Shown here: positions 13,701 through 25,700 of the stretch, one piece after another
Layout of the letters: every line of letters begins with the position of its first letter
Numbering within the stretch: the stretch's first letter is position 1
From: Phoronis australis
Lineage: Eukaryota; Phoronida; Phoronidae
Direction of reading: 5' to 3'
Length of the DNA stretch: 64,000 nucleotides
Assembly: GCA_002633005.1 (NCBI GenBank)
Contig: NMRA01000359.1
Coordinates: 213,438 to 277,437, forward strand
Notes under the pieces: model-generated
Database searches by the model: none
Told to the model about the DNA's origin: nothing
The model's input: the letters and a program-made list of their open reading frames with translations, nothing else
Translations under genes and position numbers: made by a program

Positions 13701-16700
13701 TTCATCAAAACCATGGGAAAATAAGTTGCAAGTGTAAGTCCTTGCTGATTAGAACTAGAAGTTCTTGGTCATCGAAATTCTCGCCAGCTTGCTTTCGCAC
13801 ACACTAACTCGTCGAGCTTACTGTAAACGTACTTATAGAAAAGTATAAGGACATCATAGTTACACACCATGAGCAGATTTAGGAGGGCCGGGAATCTGTC
13901 CCCCTTCAGGCACAAGCAGAAAAGGTGCTAGCAAAACAAAGGCACCACCAGCATAGCGTTTTAAAGCCTATCTTCAACAATAACACCTGAAAATTTGGTT
14001 CCAACAGTATGTTAAGAGCATCGCTCTGAGCCCACTAGTGCCATAAATTGCCAAATGTAACAAACTGTTAAGCGTATTGGCTCGCTTTTGTTTGCATCAC
14101 CGCGAGAATCACCTTTTAATTCAAACAGCTGGGAATAACACCCACACGCAATGGTGTTCTATTCAGACCCCTATTCAATATAACCTTTTGTCGTTTGTGC
14201 TGGGATCTCGCGGTGACGCAACATAGCACAAAACGGCAGCTTCACTTATCATTTGATGGGCTCACACTTGTGTGATTGAACTCGCGTTTTCTTATTTTAC
14301 TAAGGCTTTATTAGGATTATCTGGTTAGCCTAATACATCTAAAGTAACAAAATTCCGTTGAAGTTAGGCTTTAAGGCATTTTAGGCCTGACGATAACATT
14401 TGCTCCTTGCCACTTGTGCTTGTTGCCTCATTCCCTAAAGTCATCCACCGGTACATAATCAATTTTGGTATGCAAATAACAAGGTCAGAATTTTCTGGTG
14501 AACACTGCATTTCCTCGAGAACTAATAAATAAAGACCAATGTAACATTGGTGCAAACCTTCATTGGCATTTTTACTTAAGTCTAACACAGACAACTTAGG
14601 CTGTCATTGCCATATACATGCAAAACTAGTTAAACTGTTATTGCATTTTCCATTATGTGTGACACAAAAAAGTTTACATTTTCTCTTCATGGAATTTTCA
14701 TGCATGATCGTCTCTTCTCTATGCCATTGATATCTTCTTGCTTAATGACCAGTAAATTTGTCAAAACTTTATACCCCATGCTAACTGTGGTAAATCAGCC
14801 ACTGAACACACATAACAAAACGCCTCGTTTTCAAGTTGGGTGACAGCGACATCCAAACACGCATGTAGAGAAGTCAGACTAGAGCTTCTGATACTTTCGT
14901 AAGTACCTTGTCCTAACAATGTGACAGACAATACATCACCATTGAAAGTCCCCTCAACGCCTTCCTTTACCTTGGTTTTGTGAGCATTTTGAGAATAATT
15001 TGAGAAGTGTAGCTTATTAAAGCTCCTGCAACACCAGAAACAAAGCCAGAATCTGTTGGCATACATGCCGGAAGTATAAGTTTCTAGCACTGCAGGTGTC
15101 TAGTGAATAATGACATATTCACTCCCGAGGTTGACATAGCGTAGGTGGCGCTGGTTCGAGATTATGACTTTCCGGCTTGTATGCAATGTTATAGACCTCG
15201 TGCATTGAGAATATGCAGAGATGGCAGTGTGTATACTGATGCTGTGTACAGTGTACATTAAGCACAAGCAACTTGACAAATCGCGGGTCACACAAACAAA
15301 ACTTTGAGTGTCACAAAGTTCTTTGTAGGAATATAAACATTGAAAAACTTGTATTTTTTTTAGAAAATTGTTTGCCAATGTTCGTCCACAGGCTCTCTCT
15401 TCATCCACTCGACACTGTACTTTAATATATTTACCGACTACAGCATTCCAACATGGCCACTGAACAGACAAGCTGCCACTGACTAAAACTAGAGTGTTTG
15501 CTAAAAATCCACTTCACTGATCATGTTTGAGGAGGATTGAACCAAGAGCAGACATGCAGCTTTGGTTCAAAGCAATGCAGTTCAAATTCCACGGCTCAGT
15601 CACCAGAAAGAGATTAGCCAAGTGCCACTGGTTTCTCCATGTTATGCACATGCTCACACGCACTCGCATTTTGAATTAAAAATAACAACATGTATGTTTG
15701 TTTTGTTGAAATGATTGTATAGGAGTGGATGATTGAATGCAAGTCCACCTTTAATAATCTACTGCCAGGACCTATACACGGATGCACCGCCATCTACATT
15801 GGAGAAACTTAGCACTATGCTGTTCAAGTAGTCAAGAAATACCTCTAGTTCATCGAGATGTTTTGTTTATTAGTGGGGACATTATGCTGTTGACGAATCT
15901 AGCTGGTCAGGTTAGGTATTGTTATCTTGCCCCTAGCTAATGTTTCTCTGCGCTTGACGTGCATTGTATCTGTATCGGCTGATGGCCAATACCTTGGCCA
16001 ACAGGAACGAAGAAATATTTCTTCAAACACTACCATAAGATGACAGAATGACGCTGCAAGCTGACAAAGGCAAGGTGGCTAGTATTAGATGAAGGTGACT
16101 ACATCGATGAGATAACGGCCCAGTCCCCAGACGACAGTCACGGAAATCAAAGTAGATAACACTAACGTTGTTGACAGGAAGATTAGAGCTCAGTTGAAAA
16201 CTGCGAAGGCATTACTGCCACGCGAATACTTCAGAAGAGCAACATGAAAGCCCACACATGTACAGAAAATCTAAGATACCCAAACCAGACATGCCAATGC
16301 GACCAATCACAAGCTACACTGTTTCTCATTATCACAAACTAGGTAGTTGGGTCACTGTGACGAGTATGATTCACTTGATAAAGGAAGGCTCCAAAAATGA
16401 CAAAAATCTATTCCTATCCAGGAAAGGAATGGATGGACTGTATTGCGAGTGAAAACTGGTGGCAAATTACACAACAGCTTTTGTTCGGTGAATGCAACCT
16501 GAAAAAACCAACTGGACTGACTTGATGAGCTACAATGCTGAGCTCACTCATTTGCAATGACACACAGTACCACCTGCATTTGTCATCAAGAGCCAGAATT
16601 TGACTTCCTGTTTTACCCCCGCCACTCCGCTTATAGCTGAAGACAAGTACATGTGCACTAATTCTGTACTTATTTTGCACCAAAATAAATATTTTACCAA

Positions 16701-19700
16701 AACTGTCATTTTCCATTTTTCGATGGCTGATTTCTTTGCTATAAATAGCAGAAACTGGAAATTTTACCAAATGCTGTTTTTTGGCAACTGCACACTAGTA
16801 GAAAATATGTTTCACTTAATAATAAGGGTAAATAATGTTCTTACTGGTTGTGAAAAAAGAAATGTTTATAGAATAAAATTTTGTTAATATTTATTTTTGT
16901 CAAGAAGTTTAATTAACAAAATAGAATTTCTCCTGTCAGTCGTATTGTGTGCTAAACAAGTGATGAATTACTGCTGCAGTATAATACATTCAGTTATTAT
17001 TAAGATAAACAATATTTGCTTTTTGATTCGTATTTAGGTTAATGATAGGCGAATGGTAAAAGGTTGAGGGTGTCTGTCAGAAATGTTGGTCTCGACGATC
17101 GTATGAATTTCTTGACTTTTCTCCCTTTGCAGATAAATTTTGAAAGTTGATGACAAGACCTTGTTTTTGGTTATCTTTGAAAAATTCTTTTTGTTCAAGA
17201 AAGTCTGTCATGTTCCACGATTGTCAAGTTGCTTGTACAGCATTTTGTTCTGTCTCGACTCAAACAGAGTTTGTAGGTGTAGATGTGAGGTAACTTTGTT
17301 GGCATTTGAATCTGATCAACAGTTGTTTGTTATGTGGAATTTAGATAATGCTGTATTGCGGCGTTTGTACGTAAAATTATTTAGTCAGGTGGTGTTCATT
17401 ACTGTGATAATCTTTGCTTTTTCAGTTGCCAACAGCGCGCTCATCTGAGATAAAAGACTTTGTTTTGAAAATGGAAATTCTTTGAGGAGGTAAAACCATG
17501 GGTAACTGGTTGAAGAGACACAGATGTACTGGTGAAGATATTGTTGCTGTTCCATCTCGCCATTGTCCACCATATCGACATGTTATTCCAAATCATTTAT
17601 TGCCTGATGACCTCAATCCCCACGAGCATCCAAATAGATACTACGCCAGTAATGTGATAAAAACAACTAAGTATTCCGTGTGGACCTTTCTGCCCAGGAA
17701 CTTATTTCAACAATTTCATCGGGCTGCCAATATATACTTTCTGTTCATTGTATGTTTGAACTGGGTGCCACAGGTGACTACTTTTGCCAATGAACTCGCT
17801 ATGATTCCTTTTTTGTTTGTGCTGGGGGTATCCGCAGTCAAAGATGGTCTTGAAGACTACCAATGCTACAGATCAGATAAAAGAGTTAATGTAAGATGCT
17901 GTCGAGTTTATTCGAGGTAAGGGAGAATCGTGATTTTTATTTTGTGTTTTGTTAATTAGCCGTGTCATTGTCTTCATCGCGTGGCCTGAAATGGATTGCT
18001 TTGCAACTTTAGTGACTTGTGAAATTTGAAATTAACAGTTAATTGGACTAATAAAAAACCTTTTTTAAACTATTAAACGTGTTTTTATTTGATTTTAAAT
18101 CGAGGCTGTGTAGCTCCTATGCTTTACCTTATTTGGTGAGCTCTATTTTAAGTTATCATGACAGCCTTTTTTATTGTCATTTTTTGTCTAAACTAGGGTT
18201 CTTATCAGTTTTGTGTGATTTATACGTAATCTTTTTTAGTGTTGACTCACCAAAATCTGGCTGGCGCCTGTAATCAAAATGTCATGCGAATTTTTTTACC
18301 GTTGAGCCATTATTTTTTACGCTCTCGGCAAGTCTTTGTTGCATTTACGATATTATCAGTTGTGGCAACTTTAAACGATTTTCGTGTGTTAAAACTATTC
18401 AATCTCCATAGCAATGTCATTGCATTCTTATCCTATGTGTGAATTGAAGTTAGTGACAATAAATTGCCAGAAATTCCCATCCTGATGGCGGTGCCATCTA
18501 GGGGATTGAAACTACCTGTAATAATCATCCACAAGAACAGTAGCCTCCTTGTTTTGTTCAAGCCTAGATATGAATTCTGATAACAGTAAGGAACAAAATG
18601 TGACCAATTTTTAGTTGTAAGCAGCCTAAATCAACTGTTGGTTTTTGACGGAAGGCACATGAAGTAGTCTCCTCTCTATTTCACAACAAAGAAGTGGGTT
18701 TGGCCAATTTCAAACGTCCTGAGAGAATGTTGAGAGTGACTCACCGTGAGGACATCTGACGTCATCAACCGAGGACTTGTAGCAAGGGATTGACTGTCAC
18801 AGACGCATGACTCAACCATATCGTAAGCCATGGGATTTGGCACTGGACCAGTTGTAGTACTGTTTTAACAGATAGCTTGGAAATGAGAAAACTGAGTGCA
18901 AAGTGGGTTCCCTGAGTGCTTAAGTGGGGATCTAATGTTGAGCTGATTTCAGATTTTGAGGACACTTTCAACTTCTTTGTAGTCTGATCAAGCCAACGTT
19001 TTTGAAAAGATTGAGCCACTAAATGATATGTGGGTTCACCTTTTTGATTCTGAATTAGTAAACATTAACCTAACAGTGAAAGCGTGACACTTCTCAAAGT
19101 CCCAAAAAGTTCAAGTAATAACCTGTGTTGGCAACTGCCAATGAAGACAACCACTTCTGTGCTTTGGGACTGCCAAGGAATGTTTGTCATTGACTTCCTA
19201 CCAAAGGGACATACTGCTGCTCTACAGGGAACTATTACACGATCACTGAAAGAGTCTGTAAAAGAAAAACGCAGAGAGACGAGTTGGGAGTGCTGATTGT
19301 TTGAGACAGGAGCAACAAGTGCAGCCAAATGCCGCTGAATGTTTCCCTATCGGCCAGATCTGGCTCCATCACTCTTTCCAAAAGTAAAGTGTTACGTGCA
19401 TGGTCACCATTCCACGACGATGGTGAAAGTCATGCATGCTACTGAGAGCTGTAGAGAGGGCCAAGCTGTAGTTACTTCCTAGAGGGGAGACTGGTGGAAA
19501 ATAAAATTATTGAATATTGAATTAATGACTGTCTTTTTCTTGACGTTGTTTTATGAATGAGGCCAATAACTTGTTGAATGACCTCCATATCCTAGAAATG
19601 TTAGTTATACTTTACTGTATATAGTAAAAGTAAAGTTAACATTCAAGCCTTGAGTTTTGCCAAGTAGTGTTTTGTTGCACATTTCTTGTGGAGTTGTGTC

Positions 19701-22700
19701 ATTGTAGAATATCTGCAACAGAATATATTCTATAATTTTGCAAGAATCTCAGTCATTAAATGGAAGCTTCCTCTAAAATGATGCAAAGAAATAAGTGTTA
19801 GAACCCTTGCTTTTTACACCTGTCTATCAATTGATTGTACGAAAAAATGTTGAATGTGTGAATTTTTCAAGTCTTCATTAATAGCTTTTACTTTGACCAG
19901 GACCCTCTCTGCTAAATCCAGAGGTTGCTTACTCAAGATGCCATGTCTAGGTTACCTTTTCACACGACTACTTTAATTTAGTTTTATTTTGCTGAACACA
20001 AATGTCCTTAGGAATTTTTAACTGATGGCATGCTCTCTTTTGATGAGATAGTTGTATCATCCGATATTTTTCATGCATTTTTTTGGTCTCATTCCATAGT
20101 GATCTGTACAAAGGTCATTCATTTCCTCCTCGAGTTACACGACGATAAGCTTTCTCACCCAACTGAAATGAATACAGGTTATAGTGGCCTTTCAAGTATT
20201 TCCTGATAATTTGTAATACGTGATCTACAATATTCAGCTCCAATTAACTTGGGTGGAACAAAGTATTTATCTTTATTAACAAAAGGGTAAGAGCATAGTA
20301 GCAGTAGGTTATCTATCAACTGCCCATCCTTTGTAGCAGCATACGTGCATGCATGTTTTTTAATATTAGTGGCTGTCATTAACCTTATCTGCGATTATTG
20401 CTCCGGGTTACGCTTTGGCAATTCAGTGACGAGAGATCCCATGGGGCCATCTGATTTAAAGGTTGGGAAGGCATATTAACAGCGAAATTCGCTTAATAAT
20501 TCGTATTAAGTGTCAGCTAAGTCTATTGTTCATGTTAGCTGGAGTCCCGCAGGTCTCTGAACTGTTAGTATAAAACTAAATGGTATTCAGTGTCAGCTAA
20601 GTCTATTGTTCATGTTAGCTGGAGTCCCGAAGGTCTCTGAACTGTTAGTATAAAACTAAATCGTATTGGGTGTCAGCTAAGTCTATTGTTCGTGTTAGCT
20701 GGGGTCCAGCTTTTCTGAGGAGCTGAATTTCAAACACAAAATCGACTTACTTGAATAGTGACTAGAACTTGTATTGTCCTAAAAGAATAGTAATTGTGGG
20801 GATTTTGGCATTTGAAGACTGTTCCTTACTGATTTATTATGGTAGTAATGAAATTGGTAGTATCTTACAATGCTTAGGAGTCGTGCTGTTTACCGGCATT
20901 GTTCATAGACAGCCTAGATCTTGTCAATACTGAGGTTTGCAAGACATGTTATGTTTTGCCGTATTGTTCATGAAAGTCGCACTCTGGCATTTTTGCATAG
21001 GTCCTAACCGCTAACGACACCGATTGTGTAGTAGGCCTCTCAGGGGGGTCTGTTGGCGATGAGGGAATAGTAGAACTTAATGGGAGTTAAACTTATAAAT
21101 AATATTTATTTAGAACCTGCTATACTTATACTTGGGTTGCATGTTTTCTGTTATGCAAGAGTTGCTGAAGACACAACACATGTCGTTAGGGACAATCTTT
21201 ATTCCATTTTGTTCATAAGTATGTTTCGAGATACCTTGCGTCTCTTAATCATGTTTCTTGGTCAGTTACTTTACCTAGTATGTTCTGTTGAATGTCGAAC
21301 TTTGTGCCGAGGTTGTGAATGGAATAAAGATTGTCAGTAATGACAAGTGTTGTGTCTTCAAAGATTTGGCAACATGTGAAGCGTCATGTATATCTCTCTT
21401 ACAGGATTCAAATGGAATGTTTAATGTGATGGTTTTAATTGTTCGCCATTCTCTAAAATGCTTTTAAGGTTCAACTTCGCTCGAGGTTCTATAAAAATAG
21501 GATTTAAATGATTATTATAAAAGTGTCAAAAGTAGTGTAAAGCAACCATGAACAGACTATTCATAGAAAGCAACTGTCAGCGTTTTTTCAGATTCCAACT
21601 TGAATATGATTCAAAAGAAATCTTGGTTATGCTGTGTTAGGCTATTGGGTAGAATTAAGGATGTTACACTTTGAAGATTATTCAAAAGATCATCACAGTG
21701 AGCGAAAATTCATGATTGTTTGCAGGAAGGAGGGTAGATATGTTCGAACGGAGTGGAAAAAGATTAAAGTTGGTGATTTTGTGCACTTGTCCTGCAACGA
21801 GACCATTCCCGCCGATATCCTGCTGTTACAGTCGTCTGATGATAACAGGCTTTGTTACATCGAAACAGCTAATTTGGACGGGGAAACCAACCTGAAGCAA
21901 AGAGAAAGCGTGAAAGGAATATCGTACAGTGTAAGTTTTGAAGAGTTGAGCCCTTCTTGTCGTTTATTAGCTCATAGGGCCGGTTAGGCTCATTTGGTTC
22001 TGATCTGTGCTGCGCAGTAAAGACTTGATGTCAGGTGATTTTTGTAAAAATAACTCTGCCTCGTTATCACTAATAAGTTGATATTTGATGAATTTTATAA
22101 AAAGGGAAAAAGACATTGCTGTACCACTTTAGCTGATATGTGATTTTTTTTGTTTCTGAGAAATAAGATAGTGTCAACAAGCTCAGACGTGAACCAAATA
22201 TGTTTTTAGCCTCGTCTCTTTTACTCCATGCTATGCAAATACAGACTAATCATTAGGGCAATCACCAGTTGACCCCAACTTGTTCTATGGAACAGCAAAC
22301 GAACAAATTGACTTGTCGACCAGTTTAGCCAATATGCTTTGAACGTTCGTTTCGTAACTACCAAAGTTCCAGCTTATCGATTTTAAAATCACACTCGCAA
22401 CATAAGCTTTGGAATAGATTTTCTCCAAAAATGATGTTCCTTATAGTAGTGAGATGATGCTTTTAGCTGTTAGTGTTCCTGTCTNGTGTTGTTTAATTTT
22501 CAGGGCTATGCGCCGTATTTCCAAAGTTTCCCAAATCATTCTATGAGCTCAGAACACCTACATCTTGCGGCACATGTAATAATGACTTCGCAATTAATAA
22601 GTTTGCTAGTTAAAGTTGTTGGCTATTAAATGTTTTGTGTGTTTTTGGTTTTGATAATTTTTTGCTTCATTTGTCACGCTTGTTTAAATTCTGCAATGAA

Positions 22701-25700
22701 ATGTTGTTGGTTTGAGTTGTGAATTTGTATTTTTCCACAGGTTTCCTAGCTTCTTTGTCTGCTTTTTCCTTACGTGTTTAATGCACAATTACTGTAAAAG
22801 TCAGTTACAGCATTGTCCTTGAAAAACTATTGCACGGTACCTGATAGAAATCTCCTTTACATGGAGGCAGGAAAACACGTTGTTACATTTTAGAAATGTC
22901 GAGCTGATTGTAAGAATTATATCAGAAAATATCGCGTTATGGACACTCCTCAAGTTTACCCAACTTTCTGTTACCAGGAGTAGTAGTTCTCTGCACAGCA
23001 GTAAAACGTCGCTGGCATTAGATGGCTGAATTCAGTAAATGGAGTCTAGATAAACTTTGAAAAAAGCAAGCCACCAACAATTAACGTGAGAGACTGTAAT
23101 GGCGCAAAAATGAGGCTAGAGAACCACTTGACGGATTTGCAGCATTGTGGGTAAATACCGTGATATTCAAGTGTCGCTGCGTAATCTGGAACCGTCCTAT
23201 TGTTTTGCGTCAGGTTTCTTGTTTGAATCCTCCCTGGTGGTCGTTCTATCACCAAACCATGGGCTGATTGAAACTCCCTGGTTGCTTGAATGGGAAGTTT
23301 GAACTAGGATTTTTTCAGTTTGATATTTGTGATTTCACCATGACCTACACATTAATTAGTTAGCAGTGCATAGGACTTTTTAATATGTTGAAATTTTAGG
23401 GAATACAACTGTAGAAAAATTCGAGGTACCTCTGCACTTCAGTAATTGATCTTCCTCATTAAAACTTGCTTTGCAATTGTCATAACATAATGGTGTTCAT
23501 TCACAGGATGGTTCGTTTCACCCAGTTAAATTCCGCTGCAAGGTTCAGTGTGATCTTCCGAACACACAAATCTACAGAATCAGTGGCGCTGTGTAAGTTA
23601 TACATTAATTCTGTTATGGCATGAAAAGTTTAACAATGAAATCAATTTCAGAAAATGTACATTGAATTCCAGTTTCAAGCTTCTAATATTACTGGTATAG
23701 ATAAATATGGGCTGAGTTCCATTGATGCATGAAACTGGTGAAAAGACAAGGCCACGCATTTCTTGTGAGATGCCACCATGCATAAGCGAAGCATGTGATC
23801 ACAAGTAGTAGTTCCCACAAGTGTCTTGTGATAATAAAAATCTGATCAAAATGTGTTTAGCAAATTTCAACCCAGAACCCGGTGAAAACTTCAAGAAACA
23901 ATTTGCTCCTAGCCACGATTTTAGAAACCAATTTTTAGTTTGATTTCCTGGTTTCAGCCTAAGGTCTATAAAAAATTTGGAAATCAAAATTGTTGACTTG
24001 GAAATTTTCCCCCTTGTCGAAGGCTGCATAGCTGGTAAAAACCCATAGATGGCGCTATTAGGAAATTAAGCACGACTTATTTTAGGTACTGTGCATGAGT
24101 GTTTGATTGGCACTGCTAGATTTGTAATTCAGTCTGTCAGTTTTCAATTTTCAAGGAACGATTCGGCATTTATTTTGCTGCGCTGAAGAGCATATGCTAG
24201 TTTCAGAGAAATTGATGCTGAAACTGACTCTTATTTATATTTTTACAGAATTCAGCCTACGGGAGAGCGTATCAGCCTCTCAAAGAACAACATATTACTA
24301 CGCGAGTGTGTCGTTAGGAACACTGACTTTGTGGAGGGAATTGTACTTTATGCAGGTCTGTGATCATTAATTAAAAGTTGTCAGAATTTGGACTCGGTTT
24401 AATTGCATCATAGAATATTCTGCAACGGTCCGTTCCAAGAAACTGAATTAAGTTCATTTTTTACTAAAGTCTAAGATTTTCGTCTCAACTCCAAACTTTG
24501 AAACTTCCACATCTGGTAAGAGAATTAATATTAAACAAAACTTATTGGTTAAAAACTTGATATCTTTCTTGAAACGGTCTAGAGCCAAATTTAAGTGTGT
24601 TTTATCTTAAAATTGATTGAAATGATTTAGCTTAGTCAGTTTTCTTGGAACGGGCCCCAGGTCTCTTTATATTATATTTCGCTTGAAATCAAAGTTCCAT
24701 TTTCTCTTAGAAATAAGTTTAAATGCATTTTTGGGACAAAAATGTTTACAGTAAAAAGTTGGACTATGTAAGTTAGTCTCTAAAATTTGAATTACCTTAA
24801 TTCATGCCGAAGTTGAGTTTTCTTGGTTCCGAAAATTTGCTGTTTTGGTATTTATCATATTTCTTAAATATTGTCTGAAAATAGACTTGGCAGCTCATGA
24901 AATTGTTGAAAATAGACACTGTCTCAGTGTTTACTTGTGTCTCCATATTGCGTAACATCAAGATGAAGCATTGTTTGTTGTTCATCGTTATTCTTGAATG
25001 TGGGACGGCCAGGATTGTCTAATTCTAGAATTCGATACAAGCTCGTACCTTGAGCGAAACAATTGACATTTCACTGTCCAATACTGTAGACTTGTTACGG
25101 TATGTCATAACTTCCAGGTCATGATACAAAGGCCTTGTTGAACAACCGAGGTTCAAGTTACAAGCGAAGTAAACTTGAGAAGCACATGAACAAAGATGTG
25201 CTGTGGTCAGTTGTCCTGCTCATTCTCATGTGTGGCTGCTGTGCATTAGGTAGGTGTCTGTGTCCACCCTAAAATTCTCCCAGATTACATGTGGCAGTTC
25301 GGGGGTGCAAATGTATGACGGACAAAATCACGGCTAATGTTAATTCTGCCCTGGCCCCCTCTAACTCAAACTCCTGGATCCGCCCCTAAGCATAGTTGCC
25401 AATAGTTTAGATGCAGGCTGACATCATCTGTGTTTGTCTTGGTCAAGAAGAAATAGGGAGAGCTCCCTTTGTCATACTGGGGTGCGTTAAATAAGGCCAG
25501 TCTCTTGAGAGTTTAAGATTAACTGTCAAGGATATAAAATGAAAAATGAAATATTTTATTTGTAAATGTATTCAGACTCAGTGCTAGTAAACTTGACGTA
25601 ATATCTACTAAGGGTAGACGATCTCCAGAATTAAAAGGACCGAAACTGTGTGTTTCACATAATTAATATTTAGTATGTGTTGTCTACTTATCTCTATTCA

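Noticed and set aside
14761-15471. Adjoining minus-strand ORFs of 109 and 123 codons
   Set aside because: Sequence is not like any family I know, and start contexts are weak.
4735-17497. Exon A as part of a separate, complete flippase gene
   Set aside because: No other ATPase exon (DGET, DKTGT, TM3-10) is found between exon A and exon B.
21634-21725. In-frame extension of exon 2 upstream to 21634
   Set aside because: The frame is open, but ATP10 similarity starts only after TTGTTTGCAG at 21725, and that acceptor fits the phase of both first exons. The apparent start is a GTG.
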